Shown here in pieces: positions 32,093 through 42,732 of a stretch of DNA of 64,000 nucleotides (the stretch's first letter is position 1; each line of letters begins with the position of its first letter). Source of the stretch: Acholoe squamosa. Lineage: Eukaryota > Annelida > Polychaeta > Phyllodocida > Polynoidae. The translations under genes were made by a program, and so were the position numbers. Below the pieces are notes generated by a model, which saw only the letters and a list, made by a program, of their open reading frames with translations, made no database searches and was not told where the DNA came from. The stretch lies in the NCBI GenBank assembly GCA_949317995.1, contig OX439044.1, positions 49,308,166 to 49,372,165 on the forward strand. Reading direction: 5' to 3'.

Positions 32093-32362
32093 AGTTGTTT
32101 CAGTATCATGTTCATTATCATTGATCCTTGTATCAACTTAACTATTATCTGTTGTTCAGTGAGCTGTGTTCCTGGCTTCACTCTAGTGATGTAATTCATA
32201 TCTTACTGTTTAAACTTTAAATTCCAGGGTTTATTTGGGACCTGGCCCATCATTAGGTTTAATTATTGGTATAAGGTGTTATTCTAGCCCTACAGGCTCT
32301 TGATAATTTCTTCAATTAAACCTAAAAATTATTCCAAACCAGTTTCAGCGTTGTGTCAGTCA
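32080..32362 (+). repeat. Ngaro split repeat B1
   Basis: 283 bp from TGGATTCAAATGA to TTGTGTCAGTCA, matching B2 (32582-32864) except at 32093 (A versus C) and 32339 (C versus T). It overlaps the last codons of the recombinase frame and directly abuts ATT and A2. Confidence 0.9.
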
Positions 32363-32365
32363 ATT

Positions 32366-32529
32366 GGCGGGCATGAAACATGGCCTGGTAATCGACTGCC
32401 AGCGCGGGAACATTTGGTTTGTTACCCGGTGCCTCATGAATATTAATTAGTCACATGGTATGTATGTTTCCCCGCCAATTTTCCTTTGTTAGGCACAGGT
32501 TTCCAAAGTGGCTGGACGTTTTCTTTGTC
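32366..32529 (+). repeat. Ngaro split repeat A2
   Basis: 164 bp, apparently identical to A1. The B1-ATT-A2 junction (32351-32380) has the sequence expected of the junction in the circular DNA intermediate. A 52-bp unique spacer (32530-32581) separates A2 from B2. Confidence 0.9.
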
Positions 32530-32581
32530 CCCACCCTCCTCTCCCTTTATTTCTTTACTATACTTGTTCTCAATGTTCAAA

Positions 32582-32864
32582 TGGATTCAAATGACGTTGT
32601 TTCAGTATCATGTTCATTATCATTGATCCTTGTATCAACTTAACTATTATCTGTTGTTCAGTGAGCTGTGTTCCTGGCTTCACTCTAGTGATGTAATTCA
32701 TATCTTACTGTTTAAACTTTAAATTCCAGGGTTTATTTGGGACCTGGCCCATCATTAGGTTTAATTATTGGTATAAGGTGTTATTCTAGCCCTACAGGCT
32801 CTTGATAATTTCTTCAATTAAACCTAAAAATTATTCCAAATCAGTTTCAGCGTTGTGTCAGTCA
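32582..32864 (+). repeat. Ngaro split repeat B2 (3' end)
   Basis: 283 bp, differing from B1 at two positions. It is followed by ATT (32865-32867) and then host sequence ATATCAACCTGG, which matches the paralogous empty site at 33252 onward. Confidence 0.9.
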
Positions 32865-33180
32865 ATTATATCAACCTGGTATTTTGTGTTGTGTGCTTGT
32901 AACCAGAGCAGCTCTTGTATAATTGTTAGGTCCCTTGAGAAGCTCGTGAGCTGAGTGAGTGAGTAATAGATGTTTAACGCCATTTCGACAGCTGTGGTCA
33001 AATTCATGGCGAGAACTACATTACACAATTTCACAGGGGAATGTGTCAGTACCCGCGCATATGTGCACCACACACATCCCGAGGGGATAGGAAAGAGGAG
33101 AAATAGACCCTTTTAAGTGGGCTAGGGAAGCCCAAGCTCGTGAGCTGATGTGAGTTGTGTAAAGGCCACTATTCATTTCA

Positions 33181-33338
33181 CAGTCATGCTGAAACAGCCT
33201 GCAGAGGAACCGACCCCTTAAGATAGTTCTAAGAATAGGGTTCTATACATTATATCAAACTGGTATTTTGTGTTGTGTGCCTGTAACCAGAGCAGCTTTT
33301 GTATCATTGTCAGGTCCCTTGAGAAGCTCGTGAGCTGA
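33181..33338 (+). repeat. Paralogous empty target site of the Ngaro-like element
   Basis: 33181-33251 aligns with 26767-26837 (left flank), and 33252-33338 continues without interruption into the sequence found at 32868-32954 (right flank). It is a second copy of the invaded host repeat. A further copy of the AAGCTCGTGAGCTGATGTG edge lies at about 33132 and 33324, so the host unit itself is tandemly arranged. Confidence 0.85.
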
Positions 33339-35785
33339 TGTGAGTTGTGTAAAGGCCACTACTCATTTCACAAGTTAATATGTCTGGAGTATCTACTTCC
33401 GCCTCAGGTATTATCCATTTGGACGGTTGCCTAGGTCCCAAATGACAGCTATTCAAGGAAAATGATAAGAACAATTCAATTATCAAGCAATGGTTTGAAG
33501 TAGTCCATAAATAGCTACCGATCAATACAATTTGGAGACATTCATGATAAAAAAAAACATTCCCATAAGTTAACAAGATTCTGAGCAGGCTTACCAAAGG
33601 CATAGCTATATCACTGTCCTTGCTGTGTAGGCAGTGAGGAAATGAAACTAAGATTGGCTCAGAACAATGCATCTATTGTAGGCATACAGGCTGGAACACA
33701 CATCGATGGTAAACTATTCATTCTATACATTCTATTAAGATGAACTATATGTGGCTTGGCACCACTGCAGTAGGTCTGCTGTGTTAATCAATATACAATT
33801 GTGTGACACTAAGGACAATGTAGTATAGGTTTGTGTGTGTATGTAGTGCATGTCTATAGATATAAACATGTGTACCCACCATGGTGAAATGGAACTATAT
33901 GTTATACGAGCAGGTCATGGCAATTAGAAAGTCATGCATTCATCGATCTACCTTTTCATGTTCATTTTGCATTTAGTGGGTTTTCTGTAGTTTAACACGA
34001 AATTTTGTTTTGTATCTATTGTAACGGTCTTTACCTGTACTATTGTTAAATCCTTACGGTATCAGTAATTATAGCTTACATCTTCGGGGCTAATCATACC
34101 GATAGGTATATTTAGATATGACCACAGAATAAAATCATAAATGGACTATTTATAAATTCAAACTACTAGATGTCACTCAACAAGCGGTCATGTAATTTGC
34201 AAGTCACTGAATTAAAACTAACACTGTTTTGGGTTGGTTAGAACACTTTAGGGGTCGACTGTTAATACTTGGCCCAAAGTGTGTTTTGGTTAAATCTATA
34301 GCATTTGTGATTTTCAGGGCACAATATATCTTCAAAGTGCATTATATGTCAGTGTTGGGACATATTATATGGTGAGGCAAAACTCCACCCGTATACTACA
34401 ATCTAAGATAAGACGGTATACAGGTATTAGGCTGTCCAATGCTCTAATGTTTCTATTATAGAACCTCTGGCTGCCTCCAGACCAGCCATTGATAAGGGTC
34501 TATCAACTTGGCCAACTAGCATTGAACTGCAATATGCTAATGCAAATGCCTTCTTTGGTTAGGACTCTACCACAGTGTTCAATAGTAAAAGGATAGGACC
34601 AATAGACCATGCCTGAGGATTAAGATAAGCAGGAGGCACAGAGGCAGCGGCTTATAATTTGGGTAAGCGATTTGCTCAGGGATCTGCTCAAGAAGCTGCT
34701 TGGAAATAGACCTCTGTGTGAGGACCCTGACCCGGAGAGCAGGCTCTGATGGATGAGGGCCACCAACCCTGGTGGGAATAATGTTTATTTAAAGCCACAG
34801 AATGAACTAAAAAAAAAGGTGGAAATAGAATAACAAGCACAGAGACAAATAATTAATCATTGGAAGCCTTTTTTCTGAAGAAAGTTTGAGTAGTTTAGTA
34901 ATAAACCAATCTTATTCAAAGTAAAATAGACCATACAGGGAACCTACTCCATATGTGTGTGCTTTAAACTGGTTCAAGAGAAATGGGAGAGGTTATGTAA
35001 AGAATAATGCATTAATGTATACTTATAGTAGTTGCGTTCACAAAAGGCAATACATCGAACTTTAATGTGTTCACTTTAACGTATGAAAATACTCTAAGCC
35101 ATTATAAGTTTCTTTGTGTCATAAAACGCTAATCATCAACTGAGTCACATATAAAAGCAACAGTGGCTTTTTGCATTGAATGACTAGGGTTCAGATCAAG
35201 TTCAACTGCCCACTTAGGTTACCAAAGCCTGCCAACTCCAGCCAAAGTACACAATGGCATACCATAAGGTTCCTTAGTGTAAGATATGGCTCTGGTACAA
35301 TCCCACTTTGGAGGCTACTTTTCTCCAATTGACTACTTCAAGGGCTCCATTCATAGGAGAGCCCCAAAACAAATATACAACAAGCTTACAAGACTGGTCT
35401 AGTGACTTTAGCATGTAGAGTTTACTTAGTGATGGGGAGGCGTAGGAATTTTATAACCTAGCCCTTTGTACTATTATGGATTGTTTTTCTTTGATATTCA
35501 CCAACAGCAAGTCTATTTAATGTGTGTTTTCTAGGGAGGTGTTAATCTATGAAATCATGACTTAATTGTGTGGGCGACCGTAGTGCCAACCTTAGAATAG
35601 GGATTTGCTGTATTGCTTACTTAACTATTACATGGCTGATATTATGATCAAATACGTCCTACTATTTTTCTAAGGTGAGCCTCAGACCGGTTAGTCGGAG
35701 CGTTCTTTGAAAATGGGCTCAAAATATTGAATAGAACAATTTTGTTAATTTACATAGGGCAAGTGACACTGGATAGTCTCGATTA
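33339..35785. other. No gene recognised
   Basis: AT-rich DNA without a convincing exon. The part near 34610-34790 is more GC-balanced (CACAGAGGCAGCGGC, CTGACCCGGAGAGCAGG), but no frame with splice sites could be supported. Confidence 0.45.
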
Positions 35786-35875
35786 TTGAACAAGTAATCA
35801 ATGGATAATTCATGATGCATGTGTGTTAGTGAAGGATAATTACACGAGGGCATAGCCCGAGTGTAATTATTCCAC
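35786..35875 (+). repeat. Dispersed repeat ('TTATTGAACAAGTAA'), copy 1
   Basis: TTATTGAACAAGTAATCAA, then ATGGATAATTCATGA and GTGTTAGTGAA, recurs at 63943-64000 with few changes. It continues into ATTACACGAGGGCATAGCCC, an imperfect palindrome. Confidence 0.75.
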
Positions 35876-36224
35876 AAAATCAATAAATAATCAATAGAAT
35901 ATCAATAAATTCAAGTTGAAAACAAAAATTATTCCCCCTCCCTGGGACTCGAAGCCAGCCATAGTGTGTGTACACAGGTACATACACCTCGGTGCCCGGC
36001 AGCGGACAGCGACAGCGCCCGTCACGGCTTGCTTTGAATGCGTCTCGCGGTTATAAATGTATGTACACGATCAGTACACACACCTCGGCTAGGCTTGGCT
36101 TGCTTTGAATGTGTCTCGCGGTTATTTTTGTGTACAATCAGTACATACACCTCGGCACCTGGCAGCGGATGCATTCAAACATAGCCAAGCCGAGACGGCC
36201 GCGAAAAAAAAAACGCGAAAAAAG

Positions 36225-36300
36225 ATGCGCCCAGACCAGGAATCGACCCGCGTACCTCTAACGGCTGAGTGCAATGTGCTACCCACTAGACCACCACGTC
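36225..36300 (-). repeat. tRNA-derived SINE head (minus strand)
   Basis: On the minus strand GTGGTCTAGTGGGTAGCAC resembles a tRNA D-arm/A-box and GCGGGTCGATTCC a T-arm/B-box lacking one T. This is a tRNA-related sequence, not an intact tRNA gene. Related fragments occur nearby (CAGACCGGGACTCGTCCCGC near 36367 and a B-box-like word at about 35943). Confidence 0.55.
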
Positions 36301-36433
36301 TCCTCCTTCAGTAGCTGTCTCGGCTTGGCTATGTTTGAATGCGGACAGTAGGGAACAAAAATATACGCCCAGACCGGGACTCGTCCCGCCTACCTCTACA
36401 AGCTTACCAAGCAAACCCAGACCATCACACGTC

Positions 36434-36500
36434 AGTCCCTGTGGCGCAATGCATAGGGAGTTGGATTTGGGATGTGAGACTGCTGGTTCGATCCCTACCC
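36434..36500 (+). repeat. tRNA-derived SINE head (plus strand)
   Basis: TGTGGCGCAATGCATAGGG (A-box-like) is followed about 30 bp later by CTGGTTCGATCCC (B-box), the internal RNA polymerase III promoter layout of tRNA-derived SINEs. The cloverleaf is incomplete, so this is not called a tRNA gene. Confidence 0.6.
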
Positions 36501-36567
36501 TGGCCTTGTAAATTTCGTGGGTTTTAACATGTAACATATGACATGTAGGGACATGAGAGGCATGCGG

Positions 36568-36613
36568 GTTATCCATGGATAACTGCATGGTGTGCAGGTT
36601 ATCCATGGATAAC
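36568..36613. repeat. Two 16-bp palindromes GTTATCCATGGATAAC
   Basis: Perfect copies at 36568-36583 and 36598-36613, 14 bp apart. The surrounding TGCGG and CCGCA extend the mirror so the whole block can fold as one hairpin. Probably the tail of the adjacent SINE or a small foldback. Confidence 0.8.
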
Positions 36614-36620
36614 CGCACGC

Positions 36621-37990
36621 CTTACAACATTGATGTTACAGCCTACAGGGTGTGCAATATCGACAGGTATGTGTATGGGAATATCCAGCAAAAAGCAGGG
36701 AGAAACCCAGAAATCGTGGAATAAGCAGAGATAATCTTAGCCTAACACATTTTAATGCTTTAACTAAACAATAACCGAAAGCCGTTTCAATGATATACTT
36801 GTGTGTCATCAAAGTATCTCAAATAAAGAGAGAAGCCAGCAACGGCATGGCAGTGCTAGCTCCAGCATATCCCATTACTATCGTGAAACGGCACCGCATT
36901 CAGCCTCTAGGCTTCTCTTAACATATCAATACGTCCATATCAAAAGGCTCAATTCTCTTCGTTCTTTGCATATATCGACGGCTGAACACACATTCATCTA
37001 TCAATCGGTATACTTCTTTACCCAATAAAATCCGTTTAAGGGCAGTGGTCTTTCCAGCTCAAACGGAAAGTGAACTAGAAAGTACAGGAAAAAAGAAGGT
37101 GTTGCGCGCCCCCTCTAAATCCGTTAATGCCTTAAAATATAACTGATGTCTAATTAATTTGCTTTTCTTACCATAAGTTTGATCTTGTTGGAGGGATGAG
37201 TAGTATTAATCAACATTTACTTACTCACTCACTCACTCACTCACTCACTCATTCACTTATTACCCACTCTTCCCTTCCCACTCTTGTCACGACCACACAT
37301 GCTTAGAATCATATAGAAACAACCAAAGACAACCCCCCCCACCAGTATATTACACAACATCTTTCTCATTAACCACACCTCCTCTAGCCTGCAGGCAAAC
37401 AGGATAGAGGGATTTGCTCACATTGGCAGTGTCCTTGATCCTTCTGTCTGACTTATCCCACAGCCGTAAACGAGCACATAGCTCCTGGTCAGCACCCAAG
37501 TAGGCCCTAGTGTTATTACATCACCCAGGGACCCTACACTCCCACCCTACATCACCCGCCAACGAGCTTAATCGTGTCTGGATCTGGGAGCTTATCATTA
37601 GCTGGACTCGCCTGATTAGTTACGATACGGTTGATTGGTCAAGAGGAACGATCAGTGTGAATATTGATTAGTATTATTCATATTGGCATCCAGCAATGGT
37701 TGGTTTCCTGGACTGCTGTCTGAAGGTTGATTGTATTTAGGTTTTGGTTGGTTTTATTCTGAGTGAGATTTATTTCCAGCTCGTTGAACTAGATCATATA
37801 TAGCGTTCAGAAGATTAGTCTATTACGTGTAGGCCATTGTGTGCAAGGTGTGAACAATAAAATTCTGAATCCAAATGATCCTTGTTATATAATATGTGGT
37901 TTTAATAAATCTAACTAATACTTTACCTTACCCAGTAGGCAGGTAACATCAGATCTCAACCTAGCTGACTGAAACAAAACGATAAGAAAC
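36621..37990. other. No gene recognised; contains an (ACTC)n microsatellite
   Basis: ACTC repeats lie at about 37219-37258. The rest has no supported exon. Confidence 0.5.
37219..37258. repeat. (ACTC)n microsatellite
   Basis: About eight tandem ACTC units ending in ATTCACTTAT. Confidence 0.9.
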
Positions 37991-38363
37991 CAGTAGGCTG
38001 TTGCTCCTATTGTAAAAAGAGCTGTGAGTATATGCCCTCTTTTCTAAACAAGTCGTGCACTGCTTCACCTAAGTACTTGCACTCACCACATTAGTCTGAA
38101 AAGTCAACTGCCTTGTTTAAAATAGATAGAGCTGCACTACCAGGTACCTACTCATGTCACACGCTCTATAGTTTATTTATAGTTTATAGTACTGACTTCT
38201 CCCAACTAGGCACCTACTCAAATCCCCCTTTTTGAGCAACGTACTTGAATGACCACTTGTGAGCAACAAAAGAGACAAGTTATAGCTACATGAAAAGAAA
38301 GGACTGGAAATGAGGGCATTTTTAGCCAGCTCTTCCTTTTACTATAGGAGCAACAGCCTCCTG
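37991..38363 (+). mobile_element. MITE family M, copy 1 (373 bp)
   Basis: The ends CAGTAGGCTGTTGCTCCTAT and ATAGGAGCAACAGCCTCCTG form a terminal inverted repeat that continues through AAAAAGAGCT / AGCTCTTCC. The copy at 39314-39678 is the same element in opposite orientation, sharing TTAGCCAGCTCTTCC and GGTACCTACTCA segments. Confidence 0.75.
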
Positions 38364-39313
38364 ATTGACTTGTAGTTATTAATTAATAATTCATAAACAT
38401 TGTGTGCCTTGAAGACTCCATCCTCGAGGGAAGTATATCTCCTTTTATTCTTTGGCCAATATAAGACTTACATCCTCTCACTAGTCATGGAAATATGGAT
38501 CTATTTGATAACATGATTACAATAGGTTTTCATGATGAGAAGTAGAATTTAATCAAATTCTATTGACAGCAAGGTGGTTTAAAACCCTTGATATGGGAAT
38601 TCTGGCAATGCCAACAAGTGGCTGCAAAGACGTCGGATTCCTTTGTTCACAGTTCTAGCTCTGCCAGTGTGGCTGTTGCTGACAATGTTATCTCCTGGCC
38701 AGGGTGATAGTTGCAATGTTATCACCCATGGGGCAAGATTTCTGTGTCAGATAAGCCTTATTGGATGCCAGCCCCAAAGGCAGTAGCATCCACCTATTGC
38801 TATCAGTGATAGTCTTTCATTGGTAGGTTGAGAAGATGATATCCTGATGTTTATAGCCTTTGTGTTACCACTACACCAGGGCTCTGAGAGGAGTGGTGTT
38901 TGATTACTACCATATAGATAGAAAACTCACTTACACCTCAGATAGTTAAAGCTGACCCATGCGTTTCTGTGAGTCTATTTCATGTTGAAGCCCTGGTACA
39001 TTACATTGTGATCTATAGACTACTGTATTATAAAGTATACTTGCATTCGGCATTTTGTGTGAAGTATACAGAGGACAGATCCCCTATCTCTATAAAACAT
39101 CAACATGTGTTTAGAATGATTATTCCATGCTGTGAGTCCAAACCTCTTGGTATAATATAATTATTCTATAACCCCTTCCTTACGCTACACTATTATAGTA
39201 AGAACACTTTCCTCCCACCTCGTCTGAAGTCAAACCAAGGTCGGCATAGAGACACTCAGACAGGTGCAGCAGACCTAAATGACTTCTGTCTACAAGCCCT
39301 GGTCCAAGGGTCA
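38364..39313. other. Spacer between inverted MITE copies; no gene recognised
   Basis: AT-rich, with no exon supported. Confidence 0.45.
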
Positions 39314-39678
39314 CAGGAGGGTGTTGCTCATATAGTAAAAGGAAGAGCTGGCTAAAAATGCCCTTGTTTCCAGTTCTTTCTTTTCATGTAGCTATAACGT
39401 GTCCCTTTTGTTGCTCACAAGTGGACATTCAAGTATGGTGCTCAAAAAGGAGATTTGAGTAGGTACCTAGTTGGAAGAAGTCAGTCAGTATAATATACTA
39501 TAGAGTGTGTGACATGAGTAGGTACCTGATAGTGCAGCTCTCTCTGTTTTAAACAAGGCAGGTGACTTTTCAGAATAATGTGGTGAGTGCAAGTTGAATG
39601 GTGAAGCAGAGTGTGACTTCTTTTGAAAAGAGGATACCTACTGACAGCTCTTTTTACCATAGGAGCAACACGCTCCAG
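39314..39678 (-). mobile_element. MITE family M, copy 2, inverted relative to copy 1
   Basis: Begins CAGGAGGGTGTTGCTC and ends GAGCAACACGCTCCAG. Its reverse complement aligns along its whole length with 37991-38363, with scattered substitutions and small gaps. Non-coding. Confidence 0.75.
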
Positions 39679-39890
39679 TTCTAGGATATATGGTCGGGGC
39701 CATCAATCCTGTATCCAGGGGTCACTGTTGTTCATTATTCAGAAGCTTGTCTGGAACATTACTGTGGTCAGGATTCGAGTAGATGGCAGTGATTTGTGAC
39801 ATTATTTGTGTAGGAGTTGACATCCACTCTCCTCCTCTAGATGTGGGCTATATTTCATTGTTGTGTACACAACAGCAGAAAACCTCTGGG

Positions 39891-40900
39891 CCCTGTTTCT
39901 ATACTTTTCAAAAATGAATGGCACCACCCATGCCCACTAATGCAAAGCTAAAAGTGCAGATGCAGCAAAAACTGCTTTCTGTTTCTTAACTTGAGTTCTA
40001 CTCTCCTGCTCTATTGATGAGAGCTGGCTAGGACAACTTAAGAAACACTAATGCAATGGTGCCATCCACCTCCAGTGCACCTCTCACTGGTATATCCTTA
40101 GGGCCTTCCACCTATTCATTTGTGCCTTATATCTTATGTGTAATCAATTGAATTACATTGATCCTGTTTCTATAGTAGGCAGTGGATGGCACCATTTGCA
40201 TTAGTGTTTCTTAAGTTGCTCTCTCCAAAATAGATTAGTTTGAGTTCTATCTGAGCTCATTTTAGCAAACTGCCTAAACCCAAATAAATAAAGCAAGAAG
40301 TGCCACTGTTTCTAAACCTTAGGATGTAACTCAAACTGAGTCCCATCTGCTCCATTGATGAAGGCAAAATTGTTGCTTTTCAAACAATTCTTTACAACAC
40401 AACTACACAACTTTAAATAAGTGAAATACACATGGAAACTTGGATGATTCATTTGATGATAGATGAGCTGAAATTCAAGGATTTTGATGGCACCATTGCA
40501 TGAGTGTTTCTGAAGTTGTCCTATCCAGCTCTAGCCATTAGCGCATTAGAACAGAACTCAAGTTTAGAAACAGAAGCATGTTTTTGCTGGGTCTGCACTA
40601 TAAGCTTTGCATAAGTAAACATGGATGGTGCCATTCAGGTACACAATCAGGGCCATGATGGCAACAAAGTTGGTTAGAAAACAACAAATTTATTTCCACC
40701 AATAGAACAGATGGGACTCAGTTTGAGTTCTATCCAAAAGTTTAGAAACAGTGACACTTCTTGCTCTATTCATTTGGATCTAGGCCCTTGGCTAACACAG
40801 GCTCAGATAGAACTCGAACTGAGCTATTTTGGATAGAGCAACTTAAGAAACACTAATGCAAATGGTGCCATCCAAACCAACTATTGAAACAGGGCCCTGG
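39891..40900 (+). mobile_element. Interleaved foldback element F, copy 1 (about 1.0 kb)
   Basis: Starts CCCTGTTTCTATACTTTTC and ends TATTGAAACAGGG. It contains four modules in the order A (39891-40075), B (40165-40390), inverted A (about 40490-40655) and inverted B (about 40665-40900). Shared words include GATGGCACCATT, TTTCTTAAGTTG and GAGTTCTATC. The arms therefore interleave rather than nest. No coding capacity. Confidence 0.7.
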
Positions 40901-42732
40901 ATAATTCTGTGCCGTGCTTCTGACACAGGTGTTACACTTTTGGATAACAATAATTATGTACATATAGATTACAATAGGGCTGCTGTGGAAAGAGTACTAC
41001 TAAGTGGTGTACTCAATGTAGTCCAATTCACAGTCGTCCAGTTCATTCACAAGGCAGTTACTTATTCAGTGTTATATTGAGGTATAATTTTCTTATACTC
41101 CTCCACCCCTAATGCTTTATGTTCAAAAGAGGGGATTATTTGAGATCCCAGTGCTTATACGAACAAATACGCACTTAAATTGATGTTTGATTGAATATTA
41201 CACCATTTATAGTCCATTATTAAAGAGTATGATATACAATACTGATAGCATTGTAAAGCATTGTATGCCGGACGTCTTGGCCACTAAAACAAGCACTATA
41301 CAAGTGCTGCCCTAAAGTTTATCACCAGTACCTTCGATCGCTTCCTAGACATGTTTAATGCAAACAAAATCATACAATTGTATAGAAAGAGTTAATGTTC
41401 ATGATCCATGCTCAACCATGTAACATTGCTCATCTCAGTTTCTGGGGTTTGCTTTGTCAGGTATAAGGAACTAGAGCTGCTGATGGTTAGGACCCCAAGA
41501 TTAATGCCTATATTTCAGGCATTTATCCAACATTCCAAGCAGGAAAGGTTGTCTATCAGAATTATGTATGTTCCCTCTTCAAGTGTGAGAACTGGTATCA
41601 ACCATTTTGAGAGATGACAGTTATAAACCCATCGACACATGAAGTCTTTATGTACGAAGGGTATAGTATTGATACCATATAAATATATATATGTACCCCC
41701 CCCCCGACTGAATAAACCTGTTTATCAATGTTTACCTTGCTAGCATCAACATAGTGCACCTCCGTAGCGCCCCCTCGAGTGAGAACCGCGATTTATCCCA
41801 TAGTGACATCAGGCCTGTGGCTATGGCCAAATTGCTTCATTTATGCTGATGCCGTGGGGTGTATGCAGAAGGTGAAGGTACCAGCGAAAGCTATAGTAAT
41901 CTAAGCATAAAGGAGGGTGACTAGAATCTCTGGGCGAGAGTATTATCATTTAGCAATACAATTATGTACTGAGTAGTAAGAGATTGAGCTATACAACGAT
42001 GGACGAATCTGTGTCTTTTAACCTTTATGTCTACCTTTATGTCTCTTTTAACTTGTGGGGGTGGGGGTACAAGTAGCAGCTGAATACTGCCTTATCCGTT
42101 TCAAAACTGTGGCCCTCGATAATGACAAATATGCATATACTATGCCATCCTTTGGAAAGATATGCAGGATTTCAACAGGCAAAACATGGTGGGCAAAGAG
42201 AAATCGAGAAAACATCAAATACCTCAACAAAATAAAGTCCACGCAGATTATAGATCCTCTGATTCTCTGACAAAACTGATAACAGAGGTGCCTTAATCAA
42301 ACATCCCCTCTGGGAAAGTCATTTATTGTCAGCCTCATTTAAATGCAAATGGTGTGTTCGATTATGAAGAATTGACATTTCCTAAAGTGTTTCAGGATGA
42401 AAAAACAAGCCATGAATCCGGCCCTTTTTGGCCACACGTGATGAAGCATTCTGTTGGGCTGGTTAGACGATATGTGTGTAGTGTGTAGGCGCACTACAGT
42501 CAGTCAACATTGACATAGCAATGTTATACCAAATGGTAAGGAGAGGCCAGACACTTAGGCCATGACCCCAGGGAGGACTGTTAATGGAACCTTGTGATGG
42601 GGAGGAATGAGGGAGCGTAAGACTACAAATATAACAAAAGAAAAGAACAGATATACTTTACATCAATTCAGCCTTTTATTTTCTTATGCCATTACATTGC
42701 TCTAGGTAGTTTCTTGCAATCTCCTGTCCCCT
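40901..42732. other. No gene recognised
   Basis: A C-run lies near 41698-41705. No exon could be supported. Confidence 0.45.

Larger units (their letters stand above)
26835..32867 (+). mobile_element. Ngaro-like (DIRS order) tyrosine-recombinase retrotransposon
   Basis: Layout is A1 (26838-27001), gag, pol with reverse transcriptase and RNase H, tyrosine recombinase, B1 (32080-32362), A2 (32366-32529), B2 (32582-32864). These split direct repeats are diagnostic of Ngaro-type elements, which lack integrase and insert circular cDNA with a tyrosine recombinase. ATT occurs at both ends and at the B1-A2 junction (26835-26837, 32865-32867, 32363-32365) and is the likely crossover core, shared with the target, so the true boundary within ATT is undefined. 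A1 and A2 appear identical over 164 bp; B1 and B2 differ at two of 283 positions. RNase H and recombinase frames are disrupted, so this copy is not autonomous as read. The element lies inside a host repeat whose uninterrupted paralogue is at 33181-33338. Confidence 0.9.

Noticed and set aside
36225..36300. Functional tRNA gene on the minus strand
   Set aside because: The T-loop lacks a base and the acceptor stem does not close; better explained as a tRNA-derived SINE.
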